DNA of 23,293 nt from Cyanobacteria bacterium K_DeepCast_35m_m2_023. GTDB lineage: Bacteria > Cyanobacteriota > Cyanobacteriia > PCC-6307 > Cyanobiaceae. Where the stretch lies: positions 1 through 23,293 of the forward strand of contig VGQR01000001.1 of NCBI GenBank assembly GCA_016882345.1, in the 5' to 3' direction. How positions within the stretch are numbered: position 1 is the first letter of the stretch; each line of letters opens with the position of its first letter. Under the pieces are notes generated by a model. The model was not told the origin of the DNA, did not search any database, and was given only the letters and a program-made list of their open reading frames with translations. The position numbers and the translations under genes were made by a program. This document shows positions 10,880 through 18,730 of the stretch, piece after piece.

Positions 10880-11596
10880 ATGTCTTTGCCCTTGCCGGAC
10901 CCGGGTGAGCTGTTGATTCAGCCGTTGTTTCCAGTGGCCCTGGCTCAGGTGCAATTGCAGCCCGATCCCCTGGACCTGGCTGTGCAGTTTCAGGCACTGG
11001 TTGGCCTGCGGGGTGAGGCGTGCAGCAATCCCGATCCGGATTGCGCCTGGACCGGCGACCTGAACGGCATGTGGCAGCTGCACTTGGACCCCCGTTTTGC
11101 GCCGTTGATTGCTGTAGTGCTGGGTCATGCCCAGAACTATCTGCAGCAGCTGGGGTTTGATCAGCAGCGCATCGCCCTGCACATCCAGCGCTGCTGGCCC
11201 GTGCTCAGTGAGCCCGGGCAGGTGGTGGGTCGCCACCACCATCCCAATGCGCACCTCAGCGCCGTCTACTACCTCAGCGGTGATGGCAGTGGCAGCAGCG
11301 GCTGCCTCCGCTTTTGGCCCCACCGCCAGGTCAACGAACTGGTGCCCGGAATGGCGGTGGGTCATGGCGGTCCGTTGGGTTTGACGGCCTGGAGTCAGCC
11401 CTGGGTCGATGTGGCGCCCCGCGCGGGCTTGTTGCTGCTGTTTCCGGCCTGTCTCGACCATGCGGTCCTGCCCAATGCCAATGCTGATGAACTCAGGGCC
11501 TCGATCAGTCTCGATCTGGTGCTGACTGCGGCAGCCGACTCTGCCGAGCCCCCGGAGTACCTGGCTCCCCATCCCAGCTGTTGGCAACAGGTCTGA
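10880..11596 (+). CDS. Putative 2-oxoglutarate/Fe(II)-dependent oxygenase (TIGR02466-like)
   Basis: This 238-residue protein shows the double-stranded beta-helix signature of 2OG-Fe(II) oxygenases: a histidine-rich metal motif RHHHPNAHLSAVYYLSG (about residues 118-134), a distal histidine in FPACLDHAVLPN (H194) and an arginine in RASISLDL (R206) suited to binding 2-oxoglutarate. This pattern resembles the small TIGR02466 family of putative 2OG oxygenases, whose substrates are mostly unknown; hydroxylation of a small molecule or a protein is possible. The ATG at 10880 was chosen because conserved-looking sequence starts there; an in-frame upstream TTG at 10802 lies inside the terminator T-run. 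The next gene starts 20 bases after its stop, suggesting a shared transcript. Confidence 0.72.
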   Translation: MSLPLPDPGELLIQPLFPVALAQVQLQPDPLDLAVQFQALVGLRGEACSNPDPDCAWTGDLNGMWQLHLDPRFAPLIAVVLGHAQNYLQQLGFDQQRIALHIQRCWPVLSEPGQVVGRHHHPNAHLSAVYYLSGDGSGSSGCLRFWPHRQVNELVPGMAVGHGGPLGLTAWSQPWVDVAPRAGLLLLFPACLDHAVLPNANADELRASISLDLVLTAAADSAEPPEYLAPHPSCWQQV

Positions 11597-11616
11597 AGGG
11601 GAAGCCGACTGGGAAG

Positions 11617-11970
11617 ATGGGGCGATTCGTGCCAATTGACGTGAGCGAGCCCGCCGTTTTCCAGGTCACCGCAGAGTTCGACGGTGCCCGCCACAGCTTC
11701 AGCTGCCGCAGTGATCAGACCGTGCTGGATGCCGCTGAAGCGGCCGGGGTGGCGCTGCCGAGCTCCTGCTGCTCGGGTGTCTGCACAACCTGTGCCGCCT
11801 TGGTCAGCCAGGGCACCGTGCATCAACCCGATGCCATGGGGGTCAAGGCCGAATTGCAGCAGCAGGGATACGCGTTGCTCTGCGTTGCTTGTCCCCGCAG
11901 CGACCTGACGTTGCAAGCCGGCATGGAAGATGCTCTCTACGAGGCCCAGTTCGGGCAATATCAGAAGTGA
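11617..11970 (+). CDS. Plant-type [2Fe-2S] ferredoxin (PetF-like paralogue)
   Basis: A 117-residue ferredoxin. The cluster ligands are Cys51, Cys56, Cys59 (SSCCSGVCTTC, a CX4CX2C pattern with an extra cysteine at 52) and Cys89 (LLCVAC). The C-terminal tail EDALYEAQFGQYQK is distinct from the main photosynthetic PetF, so this is likely a secondary ferredoxin that donates electrons to particular enzymes. The start at ATG 11617 is tentative: in-frame GTGs at 11629 and 11641 would trim a poorly conserved N-terminus. Its TGA overlaps the GTG of the next small gene (GTGA, 11967-11970). Its neighbours suggest service to the oxygenase upstream or to the DUF3326 module downstream, but that is inference. 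Confidence 0.9.
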   Translation: MGRFVPIDVSEPAVFQVTAEFDGARHSFSCRSDQTVLDAAEAAGVALPSSCCSGVCTTCAALVSQGTVHQPDAMGVKAELQQQGYALLCVACPRSDLTLQAGMEDALYEAQFGQYQK

Positions 11971-12194
11971 GCCAGGTCGGTTTTGCTGCAGCACCGCTGC
12001 AGCCCCTCACCCTGCAACCGTTGCAACTGCTGCTGGAGCCAGGGCCCGGGGCCCTGCGACCACACATTGAGGCTGCTTTGGCGGCCCATGGCCGGCCCCT
12101 GCGCTGGGCCGTCACGGCGGTGCTGACCACAGCCGAAGGCAAGACGGCCTTGCAGATCGAGGCGGTGGTGACCAACGGCGTGGTGGGCGTGTGA
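11967..12194 (+). CDS. Small uncharacterised cyanobacterial protein, 75 residues
   Basis: From the GTG at 11967 this frame encodes 75 residues with no cysteines and no membrane helix. It contains the stretch LQPLTLQPLQLLLEPGPGAL and the short strand-rich end LQIEAVVTNG. I do not recognise a named domain; similar small proteins before DUF3326 genes in picocyanobacteria are recalled but not verified. The gene is real by context: it overlaps the ferredoxin stop and the next start by GTGA at both ends (11967-11970 and 12191-12194), so it sits inside a translationally coupled trio. Codon use is like its neighbours. The upstream open part of the frame (from 11889) lies inside the ferredoxin gene and is not coding. 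Confidence 0.75.
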   Translation: MSQVGFAAAPLQPLTLQPLQLLLEPGPGALRPHIEAALAAHGRPLRWAVTAVLTTAEGKTALQIEAVVTNGVVGV

Positions 12195-13270
12195 GCGACG
12201 CGCAAGCGATGCCTGCCCTGCTGGTGATCCCCACCGGCATCGGGTGCGAGCAGGGGGGCTACGCCGGCGATGGTTTGCCGGTGGCCCGTTTGCTCGCAGC
12301 CGCCAGCGGCTGCCTGATCACCCATCCCAATGTGATGAATGGGGCCTCGCTCTACTGGAGTGATGCCCGCATTCAGTACGTCGAAGGCTGGGCCCTCGAT
12401 CGTTTTGCCGCCGCCCAGCTGGCGTTGCGGCCCGTGCGCCAGCAGCGGGTGGGTCTGCTGCTGGATCAGGCGATCGAGCCCGAGCTGCGCAGCCGCCACC
12501 TGCAGGTGGCCGACGGTTGCCGGGCCGCCCTGGGACTCGAGATCGGTCCGGTGGTCACGACCGATGCCCCGCTGGGGGTCACTCTGGCCCGGGGGGGCAG
12601 CGGTGCCAGTTGGGGCAGCCTGGTGCGCCCGGATGCTCTGTTGCGTGCCGGTGAGCAGCTGCGAGCTGCCGGCGCCACGGCCATCGCCTGTGTGGCCCGC
12701 TTCCCCGATGATGCCGGCAGCCCCGAGTTGGCGGCCTACCGCGCGGGCAACGGCGTTGACGCCCTGGCGGGTGCCGAGGCTGTGATCAGCCACCTGCTGA
12801 GCGAGCATCTGGGCCTGCCCTGCGCCCATGCCCCCGCCCTGAGTCCGCTGCCGCTCGATCCCAGCCTCGATCCCCGCGCCGCCGGCGAAGAGCTGGGCCA
12901 TACCTTTTTGGCCTGTGTGCTGGTAGGCCTCAGCCGGGCGCCCGAGCTGCTGCCCTGGCCAGCGTCGGCCGTTGCGATGGCAGGGGTCGATCCGGCATTG
13001 CTGCGCCCCGAGGCCCTCGGCGCCGTGGTTGCCCCTGCCGCCGCCCTGGGGGGCGCGGCGGTGCTGGCGGCGGTCGAGCGGGGCGTGCCGTTGATCGCGG
13101 TCGACAACCCCTGCGTGCTGGCGGTGACAGCGGCTGCCCTGGGCCTTGAGCAGGCCGGCGCCACAGTGTTGTCGGCACGCAGCTACAGCGAAGCGGCTGG
13201 GTTGCTGCTGGCGCTGCGCGAGGGTCTCAGCCCCGCCTCGCTGCAGCGGCCGTTCGAGCCGTTGCGCTAG
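12191..13270 (+). CDS. DUF3326 family protein
   Basis: A 359-residue protein recognised as DUF3326, a family of unknown function widespread in cyanobacteria and plants. Conserved-looking stretches are IPTGIGCEQGGYAGDG near the N-terminus, THPNVMNGASLYW (about residues 39-51), and VACVARFPD-like and GVPLIAVDNP segments further on. No signal peptide or membrane helix is evident. It starts at a GTG overlapping the previous stop, so expression is probably tied to the small protein and ferredoxin. Its TAG shares the palindrome CTAG with the stop of the opposing alanine dehydrogenase gene. The pairing with a ferredoxin hints at a redox or metal-related process, but no function can be given. Confidence 0.85.
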   Translation: MSDAQAMPALLVIPTGIGCEQGGYAGDGLPVARLLAAASGCLITHPNVMNGASLYWSDARIQYVEGWALDRFAAAQLALRPVRQQRVGLLLDQAIEPELRSRHLQVADGCRAALGLEIGPVVTTDAPLGVTLARGGSGASWGSLVRPDALLRAGEQLRAAGATAIACVARFPDDAGSPELAAYRAGNGVDALAGAEAVISHLLSEHLGLPCAHAPALSPLPLDPSLDPRAAGEELGHTFLACVLVGLSRAPELLPWPASAVAMAGVDPALLRPEALGAVVAPAAALGGAAVLAAVERGVPLIAVDNPCVLAVTAAALGLEQAGATVLSARSYSEAAGLLLALREGLSPASLQRPFEPLR

Positions 13271-14379
13271 CGCAGACAGGCCATCGGGTGACGCGGTGCC
13301 ATGCCCAGAGCTTTGGCAACCCCCGGATGGCACACCGATCCGCCGATGGTGTTGAGGCCACTGACCAGTTCGGGGCGATCGGCGATCGCCTCGGTGAGTC
13401 CGCGCCCCGCCATCACCAGGATGTAGGGCAGGGTGACGCTCATCAGCGCTTCGGTCGAGGTGAACGGCACGGCCCCCGGCATGTTGCCGACGGCGTAGTG
13501 CTGCACGCCATGCAGGTTGAACACCGGTTCGGTGTGTGACGTCTCGCGGCTGGTGGCGATGCAGCCGCCCTGGTCGATCGCCACATCAACGATCACCGAG
13601 CCGGGCTTCATGTGCTGGACGAGCTCTTCGTCCACCAAGGTGGGGGCGCGGCCCCCCGGGGTGAGCACGGCGCCGATCACCAGGTCGGCACCCGGCACCA
13701 GGCGCTCGATCAGGCTGCGGCTGCTGACCAGGCTCACCAAGCGGCCGCGACGGTCGGCCTCGAGCTGCCGCAATCGCTGCGGTGAGCGATCGAGCAACAA
13801 CACCTCGGCATCCATGGCAGCGGCGATGCGGGCCGCGTTCCAGCCCACACTACCGGCTCCCAGCACCACCACCCGGGCGGGTCGCACGCCGGTGCAACCG
13901 CCCATCAACACGCCGCGCCCGCCATGGGGCTTTTCGAGCAGATAGGCCCCCACCTGCGCGGCCAGGCGTCCGGCGATTTCGCTCATCGGCGCCAGCAGCG
14001 GCAGGCTGCCGTCCTCCAGTTGCACGGTCTCGTAAGCCACGGCCGTGGTGCCGGCATCCAGCAGCGCACGGCCCACATCGGGATAGGCGGCCAGGTGCAG
14101 GTAGGTGAACAGCACCAGATCGGGCCGCAGAAAGGCAAACTCCTGCGGCTGCGGTTCCTTGACCTTGACCACCAGATGGGCGGCCCAGGCCTCGTCGCGC
14201 TGCACCAGGCGAGCGCCGATGGCGGCATAGGCCTCATCGGCAATGCCAGCCCCCAGACCGGCCCCATGCTCGATGCGCACCTCCATGCCCTGCCCCACCA
14301 GCTCGCGGGCTCCGTCGGGGGTCAGGGCAACCCGCTGCTCGTCGCGTTTGATTTCACGCGGCACGCCAATGCTGGCCAT
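13267..14379 (-). CDS. ald: Alanine dehydrogenase
   Basis: A 370-residue cytosolic enzyme catalysing L-alanine + NAD+ + H2O to pyruvate + ammonium + NADH. The N-terminus IGVPREIKRDEQRVALTP, the pyruvate-binding region (Arg15, VKVKEP near residue 72, TYLHLA with His95), the NAD-binding VVLGAGSVGWNAA (about 171-183) and DVAIDQGG are all present. The length matches the family (about 360-372). The ATG at 14379 is set by the conserved MASIGVPREIKR; the frame stays open for 22 more codons, but these look non-conserved. It is transcribed alone on the minus strand, tail to tail with the DUF3326 gene, with which it overlaps by 4 bases. No terminator hairpin was found between the two. Confidence 0.95.
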   Translation of the reverse strand: MASIGVPREIKRDEQRVALTPDGARELVGQGMEVRIEHGAGLGAGIADEAYAAIGARLVQRDEAWAAHLVVKVKEPQPQEFAFLRPDLVLFTYLHLAAYPDVGRALLDAGTTAVAYETVQLEDGSLPLLAPMSEIAGRLAAQVGAYLLEKPHGGRGVLMGGCTGVRPARVVVLGAGSVGWNAARIAAAMDAEVLLLDRSPQRLRQLEADRRGRLVSLVSSRSLIERLVPGADLVIGAVLTPGGRAPTLVDEELVQHMKPGSVIVDVAIDQGGCIATSRETSHTEPVFNLHGVQHYAVGNMPGAVPFTSTEALMSVTLPYILVMAGRGLTEAIADRPELVSGLNTIGGSVCHPGVAKALGMAPRHPMACLR

Positions 14380-14651
14380 CGGACTGGCCAGTGGTGCGGC
14401 GCTGCCTGGGGTGGCCATGGGTCGTGCGGGGTGCCGGGCTGTCACCAGCTTGGCGCTGGCAGGCGGCGCTGGCCACGGACGCGAACACCACTGCGGTGCT
14501 CACCTGCACAGCGACAGGTCCAGGCTGTGGACAGGCAGGGGCCGCTAGAACAATGGATGGAGCTAAAGGGAGCCCGTTGTGGCGATGACAGAGGTGCTTG
14601 ATCGGGTTGTGTTGAGGAATTCTGACGGGGCAGCACTATCGGCTATTGCAA

Positions 14652-14975
14652 ATGAGTGATATGCCATTCCTTTCAATGTCAGACGAGCAACTCATCGCCT
14701 TTCTCGAAGCTGTCAAGGACAACCCTGCTCTTAAGGAGAAGCTCATGGCAGCCGCTGATGTCGCAGCGGTTGTTGCCATAGCTAAAGCAGCTGGTTTTGT
14801 GATTGATGCTGGGCAACTGAAGCCGAGACAAGACAACAAGATCGAGGATGAGCTGCTGGAGCAGGTGGCCGGTGGATGTGGCGGTGGAGAAAATTTTAAT
14901 ACGTTCCCCGACTGCTCAACTCGCATTGCTACGAGTTGTGATATCAAATGTTCTACTCATCTATGGAATTGTTGA
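14652..14975 (+). CDS. Nif11-leader lanthipeptide precursor (prochlorosin ProcA-like)
   Basis: A 107-residue peptide with a Nif11-type leader: MSDEQLIAFLEAVKDNPALK at the N-terminus, then DVAAVVAIAKAAGF and a double-glycine end ELLEQVAGG (residues 67-75). This is the pattern of ProcA precursors, matured by a ProcM lanthionine synthetase and cut after GG by a peptidase-transporter. The predicted core is the last 32 residues (DNA 14877-14972). It has five Cys (core 1, 13, 21, 25, 32) and seven Ser/Thr (9, 14, 15, 19, 20, 26, 27), so up to five thioether rings are possible. No ProcM or transporter gene is in the window, which is common since procA genes are scattered. G+C is about 49% (core about 41%), below the neighbours. 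The start is uncertain: ATG 14652, 14661 and 14676 are possible, and 14676 best matches known leaders. No clear ribosome binding site is visible. Confidence 0.85.
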   Translation: MSDMPFLSMSDEQLIAFLEAVKDNPALKEKLMAAADVAAVVAIAKAAGFVIDAGQLKPRQDNKIEDELLEQVAGGCGGGENFNTFPDCSTRIATSCDIKCSTHLWNC

Positions 14976-15021
14976 TCGCTGCGTGGTGACTGTTCCCCCA
15001 TGGCTTGTCCATGATCGTGAG

Positions 15022-15050
15022 CCCCTGCATTGCGGGGGGGGGTTGCTCTT
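15022..15050 (+). terminator. Weak candidate terminator after the precursor peptide gene
   Basis: CCCCTGC (15022-15028) can pair with GCGGGGG (15032-15038; one T-G wobble) around a three-base loop. A G-rich stretch and a broken T-tract (TTGCTCTT) follow. A second small hairpin, CATGG/CCATG, lies at 14999-15013. Because the T-run is poor, termination is only a suggestion. Confidence 0.3.
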
Positions 15051-15088
15051 GGCTGCATCTGCGCCGATTTGGCTTCCCTGTCCTGTGA

Positions 15089-16816
15089 TCAATGCGCCGC
15101 AATCGGCATGCGCCAGCCGCTGCCAAACGAGCGCCTGCTCACCTTGAGCACCGGTGGTGCCTGGCGCCGCTTGAATTCGGCGCGCAGCAGCAGACCCATG
15201 ACCCGTTCGGCCAGCTGAGGATTGGTCCCCTCGCCCACGAGCTCCTCGGGGCTGCGGTGGTGCTCGATCAGTCCCTTAAGCAAGGGATCGAGCACGGCGT
15301 AGTCGGGCAGCGAATCGCTGTCCTTTTGATCGGGGCGCAGCTCGGCGCTGGGGGGCTTGTCACGGATTGCTCCGCCCACCAGTTCGCCGCTGGCTGGCAG
15401 ACCAAGCTCGTGCCGGCAGGGCCCTGAGGCCGGGCTGTCGATCCACTCGCAGAGTGCAAAGACGGTGGTTTTGTAGAGATCCCCGATCACCGCCAGGCCG
15501 CCATTCATGTCGCCGTACAGCGTGCAGTAGCCCACGGCCAGTTCGGATTTATTGCCCGTCGAGAGCAGCAGCTGACCCTCTTGGTTGGCGACCGCCATCA
15601 GCAGGCTGCCGCGGATGCGCGACTGCAGGTTTTCGGCGGTCACACCCTTGGGAACGCCCCCCAACGCCGGTTCCAGCGTCTGAGCAAAGCTCTGCATCAG
15701 CGCGGCGATCGGCAGGGTTTGGGTGGTGATGCCCAGGCGGTGGGCGAGGGCGGTGGCATCGGTGAGCGAACCGTCTGAGCTGTAAGGCGACGGCAGCAGC
15801 AGCGCCCGCACCCGCGCAGGTCCCAGAGCGGCGGCAGCGATCACGGCCACCAAAGCCGAGTCAATGCCACCGCTGAGGCCCAGCAACGCCGCTTGAAAAC
15901 CGCATTTGCGGGCATAGTCGCCCACCCCCAGCACCAGGGCTCGGAACAGCTGTTCTGGCTCGCTGGGCAGTGGATGGCGTTCGCTCCAATCGGAGGCGCC
16001 AGGCGGCGTCGGCCGCACCCCAGCCCACAACTGGACCTCTTCCCGGCAACTGTTCAGCTGCAGCAGCGGGGTGTCGTCGCCTCCGGCCCCCATCACAAAG
16101 CTGCCCCCGTCAAACACCAGCTCGTCGTTGCCACCCACCTGGTTCACGTAGATCACCGGGCAGCCAGCGCGCTGCGCCGCTCGCTGGGCCAGCTGGTGGC
16201 GCACGGCCAACTTGCCGCGTCCAAAGGGGGAGGCCGACAGGTTGATCAGTGCATCCAGCTGCTGATGGGCCAGCGCCGCGATCGGGTCTGGACCTTCACT
16301 GCGCAGGCCCACGAGCTGCTCGTCCACCCAGATGTCTTCGCAGATGGTCAGGCCCAGACGCAGGCCATCGAGGTCGAGCACGGCGGCGGGCTCGCCGCTG
16401 CTGAAGTAGCGGCGCTCGTCGAACACGTCGTAGCTGGGCAGCAGTTGCTTGCGACAGACCACCCGCCAGCCGTGGCCTGTGACCAGGGCTGCTGCATTGA
16501 ACAGATTGGGCCAGCGGTCTGTGGCGCTGGGTTCGGCGATACCGACCAGCAGCTGCACCGACCGGGACCAGCCGGCCAGCTGGACTGCCAGCTGGTCGAG
16601 CAGCATCTGTTGGCGCTTGATCAAGCTTGAGCGCAGCAGCAGATCCCGGGGGGGATAGCCCCACAAGCTCAATTCGGGCGTCACCACCAGCAGTGTTGGG
16701 TCGCCAGCTTCGCCAGCAGCCAGCCCCACGGCCTGCTCGGCCGCCTGCAGCAGGCGCGCCGCATTGCCATCGAGATCTCCCACGACGGGGTTCAGTTGGG
16801 CCAGAGCGATGGGCAT
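15089..16816 (-). CDS. nadE: Glutamine-dependent NAD+ synthetase
   Basis: A 575-residue two-domain enzyme making NAD+ from nicotinate adenine dinucleotide, ATP and glutamine. The N-terminal nitrilase-like glutaminase domain has the Glu-Lys-Cys triad at E48 (VTPELSLWGYPPRDLL), K123 (CRKQLLPSYDVFDE) and C159 (LTICEDIW). The C-terminal synthetase domain has the ATP-pyrophosphatase loop SGGIDS at 315-320, then STGNKSELAVGYCTLYGDM. The length is normal for the glutamine-using form. The ATG at 16816 is chosen because MPIALAQLNPVVGD is the family start; the frame is open far upstream, but through nadD. It lies 4 bases after nadD, so the adenylyltransferase and the synthetase that follow one another in the pathway are co-expressed. 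Confidence 0.96.
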   Translation of the reverse strand: MPIALAQLNPVVGDLDGNAARLLQAAEQAVGLAAGEAGDPTLLVVTPELSLWGYPPRDLLLRSSLIKRQQMLLDQLAVQLAGWSRSVQLLVGIAEPSATDRWPNLFNAAALVTGHGWRVVCRKQLLPSYDVFDERRYFSSGEPAAVLDLDGLRLGLTICEDIWVDEQLVGLRSEGPDPIAALAHQQLDALINLSASPFGRGKLAVRHQLAQRAAQRAGCPVIYVNQVGGNDELVFDGGSFVMGAGGDDTPLLQLNSCREEVQLWAGVRPTPPGASDWSERHPLPSEPEQLFRALVLGVGDYARKCGFQAALLGLSGGIDSALVAVIAAAALGPARVRALLLPSPYSSDGSLTDATALAHRLGITTQTLPIAALMQSFAQTLEPALGGVPKGVTAENLQSRIRGSLLMAVANQEGQLLLSTGNKSELAVGYCTLYGDMNGGLAVIGDLYKTTVFALCEWIDSPASGPCRHELGLPASGELVGGAIRDKPPSAELRPDQKDSDSLPDYAVLDPLLKGLIEHHRSPEELVGEGTNPQLAERVMGLLLRAEFKRRQAPPVLKVSRRSFGSGWRMPIAAH

Positions 16817-16820
16817 GGCG

Positions 16821-17420
16821 TCAGCGGCTTGTGTCAGCGCTGGCCGAAGGCACGGCGCCGAGTCCATAGAGATTGTGCTGGCGCAGCAGCGGCCAGACCG
16901 CCGCGGGAATCTGCTCGCGATCGGGATGGCGCCGCAGCGTCGAGCTGGCCGTGGCTGGGATCGGCAGCTCCAGCACCGTGATCCGGGCCCCCAGCTGCTC
17001 GAGCGGGCCGAGGGCGGCCGGCTCGAACGGGCAGCCGGCCCGCGGCACCACCGCCAGCTGCGCCCGCTGCACCACGTCGCTGGCGCGACGCCAGCCAGGA
17101 ATCTGCGGCACCAGATCACTCCCCACCACAAACACCAGCGCAGCACCCGGCCACTGCGCCGCAGCCCGTTCCAGGGTCTCGATCGCCCAGGGGCTGCTGA
17201 GCTCTTGGCGCTGCTCCAACCGCGGGTTGGCCAGGCTGGTGACCAGCGCCGCCAGCATCCTGGTTCGTAGGGGCAGGGGCGCGCCGTGCTGCTTCTGTGG
17301 GTTATCGCTGGCCCAGGTCGCCACCCGTGGGTAGCGCAGCAGCAACTCCTCGAGCAGGGCCTGGTGCCCCAGCGTCGGCGGGTCGGCGCTGGTGCCGAAC
17401 AGGGCGATCGGCTCGCTCAC
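16821..17420 (-). CDS. nadD: Nicotinate-nucleotide adenylyltransferase
   Basis: A 199-residue nucleotidyltransferase that joins nicotinate mononucleotide to AMP, giving the substrate of NadE. The N-terminal FGTSADPPTLGHQALL contains the nucleotide-binding GTSADPPTLGH motif (the usual form is GGSFDPPHxGH; here T replaces the first His). FVVGSDLVPQIPGW and the C-terminal TASSTLRR (ISSTxIR-like) are also present. The start is the GTG at 17420, which overlaps the TGA of the GTPase gene (GTGA). The next gene, nadE, starts 4 bases after its stop. The altered HxGH motif (TLGH) should be noted, but this form appears in cyanobacterial members as I recall. Confidence 0.9.
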   Translation of the reverse strand: MSEPIALFGTSADPPTLGHQALLEELLLRYPRVATWASDNPQKQHGAPLPLRTRMLAALVTSLANPRLEQRQELSSPWAIETLERAAAQWPGAALVFVVGSDLVPQIPGWRRASDVVQRAQLAVVPRAGCPFEPAALGPLEQLGARITVLELPIPATASSTLRRHPDREQIPAAVWPLLRQHNLYGLGAVPSASADTSR

Positions 17421-18730
17421 GGCAGCAGGCTGCGCAGCGGGGGCATGGCAGCCGGCGCCTGCCAGCAGCGCAACCAGTGCCGCACGGCCGGGTCATGGCG
17501 GGCCAGCCGCGCCAGCAGGGCCCCTGGCTTGGGACCTCGTTGGGCGCTTTTGAGCAGTTCGGCCGCGGCCAGCGACCCGGTGAGCCGGGTGGTGTGCACC
17601 GCCAGTGCGGCCTGGGCCAGGGCCACCGGGGCAGCGGGGGCCAGAGTCAATCCGCCGCTCAAGGGGGCCGCCAGCAGCAACAGCTGCCGCACCCCCCCCA
17701 GCAGGGCCTGAATGCCCAGCTGCACCCCTCCCAACAGGGCGTTGTGACCCGAAAGCCGTCCCAGCAGTTCGCGGGCCCCCTGGCTGTGCATCGGCAGGCC
17801 ATAGAGCTGGCACAGCTGCAGCACCAGGGCGGTGTCACAGGCGATGCCGCCGGCCAGGTCGAGCAGCAGCAGCGGGTTGGCGGCCACGCCGGTGGCCTTG
17901 AGGGCGGCAAAACGGCCGATCAGGCTCTGGGCCTGCTGACGGCTGCGCCGCAGTCGTTCGTGGTGCAGTGCTCGGTGCAGGCGATCGGCGCTGCAGAGGG
18001 CGTTGAGCGCCAGCAGCAGCTCGCCCTGCTCTTCGAGCAGCTCGATCAGCAGTCGGCGCAGCGGTGCGATCTGGGGGGGGCTTGGCTGGCTGCGCACCCG
18101 TCCGTCGTCCAGCACGGAGGGCTGGCGCGGCGCCGCGGCCACGGCAGTGATCGGGGCGGCCTGCAGCTCGGCCGGCAGGCGTCGGCGAATGCTGGCCAGC
18201 AGTGCGGCGCGCTCGGTGTCGCTGAAGCAGTCGCTGCGGTTGAGCACCAGAAGCAGCGGCTTGCCACTGGTTGCCAGCTGGTCCAGGGCGTCGCGCTCGA
18301 TGCGGTCGAGATCGCCATCGAGCACCAGCAGCACCAGATCGGCATGCAGGGCCAGCCGCGCCGCCAGTCGCGCCCGGCGGTTGGCGGCGATTTCATCGAT
18401 GCCGGGGGTGTCGACCAGATCGACCCTGGCCAGGCCGGTGATCGCCATCGGCCAGGGTTCGACCTGCTGGCGCCGCGTGCAGCCGTGGGCCACATCGGTG
18501 GCAAAGCAGTCTGCGCCGAGCAGTGCATTGAGCAGGCTCGACTTGCCGACGCCCACCCGGCCGAAGACCGCCAGCCGCAGGCGTCGTTGCTGCAGGCGCG
18601 CCAGCTGGGCATCGACCAGGCGCAGCTGGCCGCCCATCAGTCCCTGCTCGCGGTTGTTCAGAACCAAGCGTTCTCGCCAGCGCTCCAGCAACAGGCGGCA
18701 GCGCTCGGGAGTGGAAGGTACCGGTGGCAA
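17417..18730 (-). CDS. GTPase with C-terminal DUF697-like membrane-associated region
   Basis: A 437-residue P-loop GTPase of the Era/YcjF-like group. G1 is FGRVGVGKSS (about residues 56-65), G3 is DTPGID (107-112) and G4 is NRSD (164-167). The C-terminal half is rich in Leu, Ala and Gly (GGVQLGIQALLGGVRQLLLL; APAAPVALAQAALAVHTTRL), resembling the DUF697 domain found in such GTPases, and may contact membrane. The biological role is unknown. The first start available is a TTG at 18730; no ATG or GTG is seen in the frame upstream before a stop, and the first internal ATG (residue 32) still precedes G1. Its stop overlaps the nadD start, so it heads the operon. It is divergent from the peptidase gene, with about 49 bases between. 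Confidence 0.82.
   Translation of the reverse strand: MPPVPSTPERCRLLLERWRERLVLNNREQGLMGGQLRLVDAQLARLQQRRLRLAVFGRVGVGKSSLLNALLGADCFATDVAHGCTRRQQVEPWPMAITGLARVDLVDTPGIDEIAANRRARLAARLALHADLVLLVLDGDLDRIERDALDQLATSGKPLLLVLNRSDCFSDTERAALLASIRRRLPAELQAAPITAVAAAPRQPSVLDDGRVRSQPSPPQIAPLRRLLIELLEEQGELLLALNALCSADRLHRALHHERLRRSRQQAQSLIGRFAALKATGVAANPLLLLDLAGGIACDTALVLQLCQLYGLPMHSQGARELLGRLSGHNALLGGVQLGIQALLGGVRQLLLLAAPLSGGLTLAPAAPVALAQAALAVHTTRLTGSLAAAELLKSAQRGPKPGALLARLARHDPAVRHWLRCWQAPAAMPPLRSLLP

Noticed and set aside
11843..13333. 496-codon minus-strand frame opposite the DUF3326 gene
   Set aside because: Shadow frame; the plus-strand gene shows conserved family stretches and coupled overlaps.
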